Shown here one piece after another: positions 10,218-22,300 of a stretch of 64,000 nucleotides of DNA. The first letter of the stretch is position 1. The number at the start of each line of letters is the position of its first letter. The notes beneath the pieces were generated by a model. It was not told the origin of the DNA. It saw only the letters and a list, made by a program, of their open reading frames with translations, and did no database searches. A program made the position numbers and the translations under genes. Source of the DNA: Owenia fusiformis (lineage: Eukaryota > Annelida > Polychaeta > Sabellida > Oweniidae); the NCBI GenBank assembly GCA_903813345.2, contig CAIIXF020000010.1, forward strand, positions 13,271,181 through 13,335,180, written 5' to 3'.

Positions 10218-12500
10218 GTATTTTATATTACATGTAGTTGTTCAACATTTATGTATGTTTGTTTTTATATAAAATATAGTTATGTCCAATAATTGATTAC
10301 TATATATATATATACTTGTATTGTTGAGTTAATTATTTTGTCATAAATGCTGTGCATTGGTATGAATCGTGGCTTACTTAAAGATATTTGTGACCTCTAA
10401 AAGTTAGTTTTAAATAAATGCATGATGTTTTGAACAAAAAGTCCTTCAAAAACCACTTTTTGAAATAAAAAAAACGTTTCACATATCACACTTTGATAAC
10501 ATTGGATAAGACTACAATATAAGCCAAAGTGGTTTAAACTTTATACGGGGACTTTAACAAAAAATGTCTCAGTTCTTATGTGAGAAACGATATTTACCAA
10601 ACAAAATTGAAAATAGAGATTTTGAAACGTAAGATGTATGAAGATTGTAAGCCTTTTAAACATAGGCGAAATGTAATTACATCATCATGCTCTGACACAT
10701 TTTTTTGATGTGTTTATTTTATGCAATAATTTTTTATATTGCAAAATGTTATAAATGTCTTATTTTGTAGACTAAATATATACTCTGGTTTTGTTTCATA
10801 CAAAAATCAGACGTGGGTGTTGCACTAATGATTTTATGAATAGAGTCGTGAATGTCATCGGATAAAAAGCCCTCTGGAAATATCATATTGTCCCTCGGAA
10901 TAAAATCAATATTGAATCCCTCTCAGTAAATAACCTGTATGCATACATACAATACTAATACACTCCCATTGAAATTTACTATAATACATTTATAGCGCAT
11001 CATTAGAATTTGTGTTAACTTGTTAAACAGGATTGTAGTTATATTATTTTTACTGTTGAACATTGCTAACTACAAAATTCAATCTCAAAAACTTTCTGCC
11101 ATGCCACCTAGTCTCGGTTATCAGCGACAGCTGTTTTTAGTGTTTTAAAGTTAATGAATAAATCAAGGGCGTTACAATACCCGGGAATTTATCGGTTCGT
11201 CCAGTACTTGTTTGTGATAGCGCCCTCTGTAGGTCACTGTGCTTATAGCCTACAGTAATACGGGGTAGGATATCGGGAATTCGGTCAGTTTCTATCCGTC
11301 GATTTCGCTATGAATTGAAGCAAGTGTGACCACTTTATCAACTTAAACAATTTGATAATTGATTAAATCTTTAAACAAAATCGATAAACACGTTATACAC
11401 TTCCTATCTCCTTAGAAATTAGCATGTATTTATGGATTGTGTTTTCGAACAAGGCTCGACCCACCCCAATAGGGAAATCCTTATGCTAATTAGTATGACG
11501 TCATATTTTCCTGGGGAATCCTAGATTTCAAGGCCTCAGTCTGTTATTGTGTCAAATGTAAACGCTCTTGGGACGCTCTTTTGCAGACAGAAAATTGACA
11601 GATTAGCTTTTAACTTTCAGCTTTGATGTTTAAATATTCTGTATTTCTACCGGACTTCTTGCTGAATATCATATAATGTTATAACTTGATTTGGATCATT
11701 GCCTGATTGATCATTCTGAAATTTTGATTGTGATTCATGATTGATTGGCAAGAAAAATAATTCCTATTGTTTTCCAGCGAAGTCAAAATGTTACAGCATG
11801 AGTTATAATGTCGAGTTTGCATCATGTTAAATTCTGCTAGTGATTAGAAGTCCATGCACAAGCATACACATAAGAGACAAACACACCCAGGCTCCAGGCC
11901 GTGGATGGAAATATAAAACTATTTAAGGCACAAACTGGTATTAATAGACCGATATGTAGTGTCTGCCATGTATTGAAGGTAAACCAATCTGTATTATTAA
12001 TGTTTCTTCTATCAATACATGGGTTGTGCAATAGAAAAGCAATGGCACAATCAAAAATGTGCATATCAATCGTGAATATCTCTCGGTTCAAAGCTTATTT
12101 CCAACAGAATCGTGTCAAAATATGTGTCTGAGTAACAGTTATACATTATAAGATCGCAAACTCTTACCAATTATCAGCCGAATGGCTCATTTTCAACGAA
12201 ATGTCCTTAAGACAACAGCCCTGGGTCGCGCCTGAGACCAAAAACTACTTCAAATAGCCCTCCCCTAATTATATTGGATAATCACATTTATGCGTGCGCG
12301 CGCAGCTCATCCAATGAACGAAACGCCACTTCCCGCTGAAATCACCGGGTATTGATCTTTCCCTTGAATAAATATCAAAATATGAACAAATCAAAATGAC
12401 AAGAACTTTTTTCAAAGTAAATTCTTTACAAATCTTGATCGATAATCGGATTTGATGAAAAAATTCTCTGTCAATGGGGTCTTTCTAAAAATGTGTTATA
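10218..12500. other. No gene recognised
   Basis: AT-rich sequence with short open frames but no family motif. It contains a (TA)n run near 10300 and a CG-rich GTGCGCGCGC stretch near 12295. It forms most of the intron-like interval between module exons and the dead signal exon. Confidence 0.5.
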
Positions 12501-12517
12501 TGATAAAAAAAACTTAC

Positions 12518-12634
12518 CGCAGCAGTAAGGCTCATGAGGTGCACAATAATAGTTTCCATTATATTTTTCTTCGTTTTTTTTGCAATCAGTCAATTTCAAT
12601 CGGCATATTCCGTATTTATATTCACAGTATTCGA
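12518..12634 (-). CDS. Cassette exon: six-Cys beta-defensin-like module
   Basis: A 117-nt exon between TTCTAG (before 12634) and GGTAAGTT (after 12518), phase 1-1. It encodes 39 residues with spacing C-x6-C-x6-C-x12-C-x6-CC, rich in Tyr and Lys and near neutral overall. It lies 698 bases below the exon at 13332, so the two could be consecutive modules of one transcript driven from 30768. The lack of stop codons, conserved cysteines and both splice sites argue that it is functional. Confidence 0.75.
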
Positions 12635-13049
12635 CTAGAATTAAAATGCACATTTTTCTATAGTAGAACATAAAGAAGAGCATATGTTTAATGGGCCCTT
12701 TTAACCCCTACCCTCCCCAAAGCACGTCGACTTCTGTGAATGCACCGCGTATATTAGTTCAAAGCATTTCCTACTACACTTAGACTACAGTTTAGCAAAA
12801 AGAGATTTGCCATAACAACTTCGCTCTGAAACCCACAACTGATAAGTAAACAATTTTATAACCTTGGGTAAACAGAGTGTGACCAAGATGAGCGTATTCG
12901 TTCCCTGTCAAATGATAAAGCGTATGATAAGTAAGACTCAAGCAACAGAAACAAATAATACTAATTTATATAATAATTCATCTTTTGAATCGTTCCATTC
13001 ATGATCAGGAGGGGGAGACTTTTTATCGAGGACTGTTCATGACTATATA

Positions 13050-13316
13050 GTAGCCCGGACAGAATTGTTCAATGGTCACTTTTTCTTTAATAACTGTTTT
13101 AATTTTCAGTATTATCAAAATCTGATTACATATTTGAAAACTAGAGTGAAATTCTGACATACAAAAAATATATTTAAGGAACATTTCTTAATATGTTGAC
13201 ATTACAGGCGTTCATAGTATGAGTGACGCAAATACAAAATTCACCATTTTGCCTCATATTTGTTCAAAATGGCAGCATATTTCGTGAATTTGAATGTTAA
13301 GTTGAGAGTAAATATT
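13050..13316 (+). mobile_element. Solo arm of the GTAGCCCGG element
   Basis: Matches the left inverted arm of the element at 56531-57634 for ~267 bases, starting GTAGCCCGGACAGAATTGTT after TA. The interior and right arm are missing. It ends 15 bases short of the splice-donor boundary of the exon at 13332, in that exon's downstream intron. Confidence 0.8.
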
Positions 13317-13331
13317 ATCAAATCAACTTAC

Positions 13332-13421
13332 CACAGCATATGTGCTTTCTAGGACATCCGTTTTGCCCTTTATTTTTTTCTCCAGGGAGACATCCATCTC
13401 TTTTTTTCCGGCATTCACAAG
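13332..13421 (-). CDS. Cassette exon: cationic six-Cys beta-defensin-like module
   Basis: A 90-nt exon between ATTTTAG (before 13421) and GGTAAGTT (after 13332), phase 1-1. It encodes 30 residues with C-x1-C-x6-C-x11-C-x5-CC. The core RDGCLPGEKNKGQNGC resembles the beta-defensin 'GC-LP-E...G-C' signature most closely of the four modules. Net charge is about +5 (Lys/Arg-rich), as expected for a membrane-active peptide. The first Cys-Cys spacing is unusually short. Role inferred, not shown. Confidence 0.78.
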
Positions 13422-14057
13422 CTAAAATACCAAATCATAGTAATTGTTTCCTGTTGGTAAGAAAGGTTAAGCATATTTTTCAAATTTTATTGAACCCCGC
13501 AACATCGTCCAATTATAGATACACACACTATCACCAATTATAAATGTCTGTTCGAATTATCCATTCTCGTATCGTTGGTTCAACTTAGACGTATTCCATA
13601 CGAACGCGTTGTTCGTTGATCATGGCTAAAGCCCCCCTCACATATGAACGAAAACCCCTTTACGTCAACTTGCGTATAGTGGCGAATAGGAAATTAGTCA
13701 AATTCGTTCTCATTAGTACGAGTTCGTGACAGTACGTCGCAGTGTTCGTATAGATGCGTTTGTCAGCGTTTACCTCGGTTGAAATGAGTATTTTCGTCGG
13801 AAAATTTTGAACATGTTCAAAAAATTGCAGCGAATAAAAATTTCGTGTGTCATTCGTTGAAATTCGTTTCAATGCGTTAACGATCGGTTAGCCTTCGCAT
13901 TGGCTTCGTCAAGTGACGTTACAGGTCGCTGGGGATAAGGTCGTATCCCCATAATTTGCATATCAAGCGACTGACGACGATCCCATTACGAACCATTGCG
14001 GCAGTTTGCAACCTTGTACGCAGTGGAACGAATACTTACGAATTGGATCTACGTTAA

Positions 14058-14618
14058 AGGGTGACGCATATCGTTTAGCAAATCGAACGCTCGTTTCTGG
14101 TGTTGCTCACCGTTTAGTATAAAAAGCCCGATCACGGAATAATACTCAAGGGTTCACAGGTTCGATGTCGTTGTGTCAACACCTCTAACTGTTATGTAGC
14201 ATACGTATATTATAGATCGTCAGACATTTATAAAAGGGTGATTTTTATTTTGACAAATCAATTCCAAATTTATGGGTGAAGTTTCAGGATCTTCTATTTG
14301 TGTATAATAAGGAAAAATTGGCATCTAAATTTCCCCATAACGTAATATCACACAGCTTGGCATATGAAATATCCTACAAATGAAACAAAGCAGTTCTAAT
14401 ACAAGGATTCATATTGGCTGTTGTACATGTACTGTTTGAACGCAATCACTCCATGGATAACGTTTTCAAAATCATTATAAACGGATTACTTTATCTCAAA
14501 GACAATTTCAATAAACAGGATTTTACAGAACTCCCCTTATTTCTTAAAAATGGACTGATCCAGTTGATTCGCCTGGAGCCGCCATATTGTTTTTATACGG
14601 GATGCTTATCGTCACCCT
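14058..14618 (+). mobile_element. 561-bp TTAA element nested in the Harbinger
   Basis: Begins AGGGTGACGCATATCG and ends CGTCACCCT, with TTAA on both sides (14054-14057, 14619-14622). A second copy is at 63058-63619 and is nearly identical. TTAA target duplication points to the piggyBac or Kolobok type. It holds two short open frames conserved between the copies (14237-14383 and 14414-14618). Confidence 0.82.
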
Positions 14619-14670
14619 TTAAGCTGAGTAATTGAGAGAATACCAAATTAAATCAAATAATTCTTTTGTC

Positions 14671-16375
14671 ATGGAAGACACAGATCGACTGAGGCTGCAG
14701 TATGTGGCTGCTATGGCCCAGCAAGAAGTTTTAACGCAGCAACTTAACATTCATGAGTTCATCAGAGGCCGTTTTAGGCGGAGAAGGGGAGCCAGAGGAC
14801 GTGGCATCTGGAGGAGACAATGGTTGAATCCAGAGAGACGGCGCCAATTCGGCATATATGATCAGCTCATGGTGGAGCTGAGAAGAGAGGACCCCAGAAC
14901 ATTCAAAAAGTTCCTCTGTATGCCAACAGAAATGTATGACGAAATCTTTGAGAGGGTCCGTCCTCGGCTATGGAAACAACATAGCTGGTACAGAGAGCCT
15001 TTAGGTCCAGGCCTCAAACTAGCTGCCACTATTCGCCACCTGGTTTCTGGTGCCAAGTACTCTGACATGCAGTACTCCTGGCGGGTTGCTGAGAATACCC
15101 TCTCTGTAGTGGTAAGAGAAGTCTGTCAAGCTATATGTGACGAATATGTTGATGAGGTCATGACAGCCCCCTCAACACCTGAAGAATGGAAACAATTGGC
15201 TGATGGTTTCCTCGAGAAGTGGAACTTTCCAAATTGCGTTGCTGCAATTGATGGCAAACACATATCCATCAGAAAGCCTAATAGCTCTGGTTCCTTATAT
15301 TATAATTATAAGGGTTTCTACAGCATCATCTTACTGGGAATTGTCGACTCAGACTACAAGTTCGTGTGGTGTGATCTGGGTGGTGAGTAAACTCTACATA
15401 CGTTACTGCATTAATTTTGTAATTATATATATTTAATACAATTATAGCTATATTTGCAATGTATACTGACAATATTTTATCCTCTTACTCTTGTATAATT
15501 TCAGGATATGGTTCAAGTGGAGATGCCAGGATCTATAATGCACCGGAATTCTTGGAGATGGTGCAGGATGGTTCGATCGCATTTCCACACCAACAGCCAT
15601 TTCCCAACGACACCGTTGATATGCCTTTTTTCTTGGTAGGGGATGACGCATTCAGCCTCAGTGATCACATGCAGAAGCCCTATGGACATAGAACCCTCAG
15701 CAGAGAGGAAAGAATTCTAAACTACCGGTTATCGAGGGCTAGGAGGGTTTCAGAAAACGCCTTTGGAATTTTGGCCAACCGATTCCAGGTACATTGTAAT
15801 TTATAATATTTGTCGGCGAAACAAACAGTTAAACTCCAAGTTCCCGGGACTATCTAGATACGTTTATTCGACTTCGAGTAAATGAGACTTCATTCGAACT
15901 TCCGCTAATTGAGACATGAAAATAGTATGTTTTGTTTGATAAATAATTTGAAAGATGCGCATAAATTGGAACCAACTGAGTTCCACATTCGACCCTATAT
16001 AACAGTTTAACTATTAATCCGTATTTTCAAATTAATTCAATTTAACGCATAATAACATTTCAGGTACTCCTCTCAACGATGAACCATAAGCCATCCACAG
16101 CGAGGCTGATAGTCAAGACATGCTGCATTCTCCACAACTTGATGAGAATGAGGTACCCTACAATGCAAAATGCACTGATTGACCAAGAGGACAGAAGAGG
16201 CGACATGGTTCCTGGGGAATGGAGGAGAGATCGCAACTTGGAAGATGTCAGGGCTGTCATCAGAGGCCACAACACAGCAAACAAAAAGGGGAAGATTGTG
16301 AGAAATACTCTGAAGCACTGGGTCAACTCTCTAGCAGGAAGTGTACCATGGCAAGACAGGATCGTGCCAAATTAA
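14671..16375 (+). CDS. Harbinger transposase (HARBI1-like), three exons
   Basis: Join of 14671-15382, 15505-15788 and 16064-16375; introns are GTGAGT...TTTCAG (phase 1) and GTACAT...TTTCAG (phase 0). The product is 435 aa without stops or frameshifts. The N-terminal part is basic (FRRRRGARGRG, about residues 35-45). The DDE_Tnp_4-type core follows: AAIDGKH with D194, WCDLGGYG with D235, and RRVSENAFG with E321. It catalyses excision and integration of the element in the nucleus. I chose the ATG at 14671 (TCATGG) because the open frame upstream enters the nested TTAA element. All expected catalytic residues are present. Confidence 0.9.
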
Positions 16376-16877
16376 AGGTTGGACTTTGAGAAATAATCTA
16401 AAGCACTGTGTCAACTTGAAATTAAGTGTAATTTGCCTGACATAAATTGCAAAAACTAGTTTAAACGTATTTTTGTTTTACGAGTCTAATAATAAGAAAT
16501 GTATTGATATAATATCAAAGGGAAAATACCAAACATGATCAGAAAACACAAGAGAAACAAAATCTTTAAGCGAATATTGTCATTAAAAACAAACCCCATC
16601 TATCCCAAATGAAATTCAAGCGTCAAAAGAAACAGTGTCCAACACCCTTCCCCTTCCATTCTAATATCAAATATTACGACCCAAAACCATAAAACATAGG
16701 GATATTTCATTCAAACTGAAGTAATTACAATAATTGCTTGGCATGGTAACCAATTGTACGTGTTAATAACATTCCCAATGGATGATCACTGTATGAATTT
16801 CAAATCTGTGTTGACTACGACCTCTTAATTAATTAAGGTAGACTATGTTAGAAATGTCAGAAGAGCCATATTAAATA

Positions 16878-16920
16878 CAGGGTGACACCAAAAATGCCAC
16901 CCACATATTTCAGAATGACT
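16878..16920 (+). repeat. Mariner-type end inside the Harbinger 3' region
   Basis: ACAGGGTGACACCAAAAATG is close to the end at 18014. The rest of the element is not delimitable. Confidence 0.4.
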
Positions 16921-18013
16921 TTCTTTTATGTGTAGATAGAGTGTTCAATGGAAGAAAGATTGGTATGCTTGCATTGCATCAATAACTAAGAATAAAGAGA
17001 TATCACATTTTCCGCGGAGGCATGCTCTGACACAAAATCGTTCGAAAATGTAATTTAGAAATCTTTCTTTTTTTAAATTTACTTAAAAAGTGAGTCAGTT
17101 CCTCAAATATAGCACAAATTATGAAGGAAAATGGGTAGATATGACATTTAAATGATAAAATATGTGAAAGCAATACAGAAATGACACAAATAATGGCTAA
17201 GAAAGAAATCTCAATTTCAGAAAATTGTATTTGATGCCATTCAAGTACATCAATCTTTTCGCAAAGGTTCGTTTAGATTCGGAAGCATGCGCACAATTGC
17301 GCTTTGGTTCGCATGTATGCGTTGTTAATCGCTGACGGGAATCGCTGACGCCTCCTGCTTTTCGTAAGGCTTTGTTCAGATTCGGAAGAATGCGCATAAT
17401 TACGTTTTATTTCGCATGTATGCGTTATTACTCGCTGAAGGGGATGTCAAAGGTTGTTTGCGAAACGCAACGCATCTTCGCGAAGAAAAGTAGTAATTCG
17501 TCACACTTCGTAAAACATTCGAAACAAATAGTTACCTTACATTACTATTCGTTATGTTTTCTATTATGTAACATATTTTTAAACATTTTCGCTCAATATT
17601 CGCCAGAAATGACTAATTTACCACATGCGTCAGGCTGCGTTTGGTGGATTCGTTCATATGTGAGGGGGCCTTAAAGGAGAACGATGTTTGCGACAATAAA
17701 GTCATGGTTACAGACTGCTAAAACAAAAGAAAGCTTGAAAATAAAAAATCGTTAGCACAGGAATGCAATGTTGCCTTTCTCGATGTACAATTATAATGTA
17801 AAATTATAAAAACAGAGATCAATTATGTTTGCACAGATTTGGAAATATTTTCGTAATTTCAAATTTTTCATTTCTGTGTTTTCCGAGCAAATATTGTTTC
17901 CGAATTCCCGGTTCGAAGTTCTAGGAATAAAGAGAAGTCACCCGTTCGTCGGTCCGTCCATTCATCATATAATTCAATTTATATTAATTCAATTACCAGT
18001 GAGTCCTATTGAT

Positions 18014-18060
18014 ACAGGGTGACCCAAAAATGCAACCCTCCATTTCTTCAATATTTTTCT
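18014..18060 (+). repeat. Mariner-type end at the edge of the large inverted repeat
   Basis: TACAGGGTGACCCAAAAATG. A related inverted sequence (TTTTTGGTCACCCTGTA) lies at 27831-27847 at the other edge of the structure. The sequence just inside differs, so they may belong to different mariners. Confidence 0.5.
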
Positions 18061-18292
18061 AAATGGAGGTAAATTGCTTTGAAAGGTACACAAAGACTTC
18101 ATTCAATGTGGGATCCTCTGGCAAAGTTTTAATAATCAAAGTCTTATATTGATAGCGTTATGGTTGTGTTGTGAAATTGATTTTTGTAACAAGATATATT
18201 TACCCCTCCCCACTGTCCCTCAATATGTACTTGTATAAGTAGCTCTTGGTAAGAAGTGGCCATTCAGATAAGGGTTATAAAATTATGTACTG

Positions 18293-19351
18293 GCTGAGCG
18301 TGGTGTAAAAGTGGTTTTGAAAAGTAGCAAATTTCTCTTCATATAGGTTATTTGTGGTTTATTATTATACATTGATTCTGAAATCATTGGTGTCTAGTTT
18401 TTCAGCGTTTTGGAAATATTCAGATTTATACCCCCCCCCCCCTGGTGTAATTTTAAGGGGGGTACTTGGAAAGCCATATATCATTCCTAGAATATAGAGC
18501 CAATCATCTTGATTTTTCCAGGTAATCATGTACTTATCATGTCCTACCATTATGACAAGTTTCATTAAAGTTGATCAACTGGTTGCTATGGAAATGGAGA
18601 TCATATGTTAAAAAGTACACAATTTCGTCAAAAAGGAAGATACCCCATGAGACAAAACACATATTATTTTCATGAAATTGGAAGGAATCACCATGAAACC
18701 ATTTTAGAAAACTTATTCAAAGTATATTTGATTTATTAAATCAACTGCTGTTTTATCTTATCCACACAGTGGAATCTATTGCTGATGATTATATGGCAAT
18801 GCAAGTAAATTTAGAAAGGGGATGTGGCACCTTTCCAAAGAATTCTTTATTTATGTTCAACTTTTTGAAGAAAACAAGTAACCATTTGTCCTGAAATTAA
18901 CATATATTATTCACATTATTATGTTTGACTATCATGGAACATTTCATCAGTGTTGGATAACTGGTTACTAAGGTAAACAGATTTATACCCCATTGGTATG
19001 ATTTTAAGGGGGGTACAATGAAAGCCATCTATAATTCCTAGAATATACAGCCATTCATCTTGATATTTACAGGTAATCATCTACTTATAATGCACTACCA
19101 CTATGACAAGTTTCATTAATGTTTAACACTTGGTAGCTATGGTAACAGAAATAATTTATTAAAAAATACACATAAGGAAATACTATGTATAATTCCTGGA
19201 ATATTCTATTAATCATCTTGATATTTATGGGTAATCATCTGCTTATCATGTCTTACCAGTATGACAAGTGCCATCAATGTTGGTCAATTGGTTGCTATGG
19301 TAACAGAAATCATTTCTTAAAAATTGCACATCAAGGGGGTACTATGTATAA
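18293..19351 (+). repeat. Left arm of a large inverted repeat, ~165-bp tandem units
   Basis: Contains three to four units of about 160-168 bp. Each has AAGGGGGGTAC, ATAATTCCTAGAATAT, CATCTTGATATTTAC, GGTAATCAT, TATGACAAGT and GGTTGCTATGG. The arm is the inverted counterpart of 25750-26970; for example, CCACTTTTACACCACGCTCA at 26940 is inverted at about 18293-18312. A C-run of ~13 lies at 18431. Confidence 0.8.
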
Positions 19352-22300
19352 CACTGCATAAAATAACGAATATTGCTTGCAAATAACGAGCAATTCTAGT
19401 GGTTATTTGCTTCAAATTGCATGTTATAACCAGTAATCATCACTGACAGAACGCAGACAATAACTGCATATATGGAACACACATATATGCAGCTGCATAT
19501 AACAAACATCCACGGAGAATACTAACTGCATATACGGGTACTGTCACTGAGTATATTTGCTTATATTCAGACATACTTTGCATATTTGCTGTTTACTTGT
19601 GATTATATGCAGCGCTGAAACTGCATATACCTGCTTATTTGGGATAGACAAATATAAGCAGTTGAGTATACTAGATATATATAAAAATTAAAACTGATTA
19701 CATTTGCATATGATCTGCATATATGTATGCCACTTTTCATGAGTATTTTTGCATATTTTGAGATAAGTAATATGCAGCATGTGAGTATATTGAGACATGC
19801 ACAAGAATATAAACTAACTACATTAGCATATAGAGTCAAGATCGGTATATATGACATATTCTTGCTTATTTAGGAGGACTGGAAGACGCTGTTTTGTGAA
19901 TTGGGCATAAACATCTGTTAATGTAAATTCCTATTCATGAGCATTTGAGTGTTGTAGCTATAGGTTTGGTTTACTGTACTTGTTTTTTTGGGTAAGAGAT
20001 TTGAAAAAATTGCACATAAACAGCTTTGACGTTTTTATAATTTATTTTAAATTTCTTTAGATTTCTATGTACAGAGTAGGCCAATGAGACGACCTCTATA
20101 AGTAATAACTTAAAATATTATACATGTCATGATATAGGGAGAAAATCATTGTTACAACTTATTAGCCCCGTGAAATAATATCGCTTGAAGATGGGAATGT
20201 TTTGATCCACCTTTCATATCGCTTGATACATATTTACATTGCACTGTAATTATATTTCTTCCTTTAAATGATACATAATTATTGTAGGCAAAAATATGAA
20301 TGCCTATTTCAAATCATTGAAAATTATATTCTCTCTCGAATGATAAGCCTAATAATGATTTTACTTTTAAATGGATTTACTCATTATGTTTTGGCCAAAC
20401 CTGTATACTGCTAAATGAATATATTTACATTGCATTGTACATGATGTAACATTATATTTCTATCTTTAAAATGGTGCGAACTAATGCTCCAAATCAATGT
20501 ACGCATATTGCTCAATCTTGAAAACTGTTTTTTTTGTAGCAAGATATGGCCTGTCTTCCGGTAGCAAATTCTCGTACGATATCGAATTCTGCTTTCTCCA
20601 TTCAAACTCCTTTCTTCTTCATCCTAGTGTCTTCTACACGTTTCTCAATATCTATGTAAATTCAGCTATCACATGAATTCTATTTTGCGGGAAATTTGAC
20701 ACTGCACACAATGACACTGCTCTGAAGACACTCCTCTGAAGATACAAAGACACTGCTGTGTATTTTATTCAATGATACAAAGACATTAGTTTATAGCATA
20801 CTGTTCAGCCATACAGTATCATGGACCTTCCAAGACAATCAATTTATTAAATTATCAAGATCAATGCCAAATTTTATGTTTACAACAATTTGCCAGGTGT
20901 CTTTATTGTGTTTTTTTTCATTATCAAACTCAATCATCTATCCATTAAGGGAAATAAAAAGCAAGCTAAAGTTTCACTTACGAGAGGCTTCGTCGTGTTC
21001 CTGGGTCTGGCGTGGAGCAAATGGCTGACTGGCTAAATTGCGACATGGGCTTCTAATCAAAAGCCCATGATTGCGCCAATGTGTAGACATTCTCACAGTA
21101 TGGCTTTATGATTATTTACTACTCAACAGACATTGGTCATTTGGCAAGCTTAATGTTTCCCTGTCAACCACCTGTGTGCGTGACACGTACGATTATTACT
21201 TGCGCATCATAGCTCGGAGACATGCAGTTTGCACAATATCCACCCCCTCATTTTTAGTTATTCAATAACAAAATATATTGTTAAAACATAAAATACTAAA
21301 TTCTGCGACATTTTGCTGCTATTGAACAGTCATAATGCTGTTTTGATTTGACATCTCTAATAAGTAATCTAAACATAAACAATTACTAATTACCTGACAC
21401 AATTGCACAAAGGAGCCGGATGTTTGGAGAAGCACCTTGATATTTGAAACCAGGAATTGTTTTGAATGGTATTTGTGATTTGTATAGAATTACCTTTTCA
21501 TTCTTAACATTCAAAATACAAACTAATAATTCACTTTTTGATGTATTCAGTTTTAATTCAAATAACAAGCTTATTCATAGTAAATCTGAATGACATTCTG
21601 ATGATTTAAGAATTGTATTAATCTTGCGTCAAGATCCTTGACCCCCTCCCGACATAATACATGTATCTCTTAAATAATCTGCAATCAAGAGATTGATAGA
21701 CATAATTTAATCAGATAAATGGCTTATCTAGTTGTAAAATATTTGTTCGGACCTTTATTTTATATTTGTGTAGGCCTTGGTGTATATTATCTATATGGGG
21801 ATTCAGCAGGGGATTATTGGGTCAAATGTATTTTCCTCCCTTATGTCTGGGTCACATTTGCCGCGATTCATCGGCCGCTGATTGAGTATTTTGTTCCAAA
21901 CTGAAATATGGGTTGCAATCAAATGTTTCGAAAGCCATTCACCATGATTTAAGTAAAACATATTATTAAAGCTCTTTTTTAGACATTCAATCAATTTAAA
22001 TCAATCAAGTTTGAATGCGATTGCATACATGTATTTGCAGATGTAGTGTATTTTACTCACATTTTCACATAATAAGAGCTGTCATTTGACATGTAATACT
22101 GAGTTTTCAATATTTTGATACAATTGTTTATTATTTTGCGATAATTAAAGCTTTAATCGGGGATAGAGATTTCGACAAAGTACACGTACATTTTGTATTA
22201 CAAGTCAAAAACCTTTTTTACTTTACATCATAATCCCGGGATCATAATTTACTAGGAACCCAGATGCTAGAGGAAGCAGAAGATAAACTCACATCAAATA

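Larger units (their letters stand above)
13630..17671 (+). mobile_element. PIF/Harbinger DNA transposon, full length
   Basis: Ends are inverted: AGCCCCCCTCACATATGAAC at 13630 and its near-perfect complement at 17652-17671. They are flanked by the 3-bp duplication TAA (13627-13629 and 17672-17674), as expected for Harbinger. It contains one three-exon transposase gene. No second Myb/SANT-type protein was found, although autonomous Harbingers usually have one. A TTAA element (14058-14618) and a mariner-type end (16878) lie within. Confidence 0.85.

Noticed and set aside
11837-12131. Overlapping 76-84-codon frames on both strands
   Set aside because: No family motif or splice support; ordinary chance frames.
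20971-21070. Minus-strand GT donor near CACTTACGAG as another peptide exon
   Set aside because: Upstream reading shows no cysteine module or signal peptide; only a small hairpin (CATGGGCTT/AAGCCCATG) is present.
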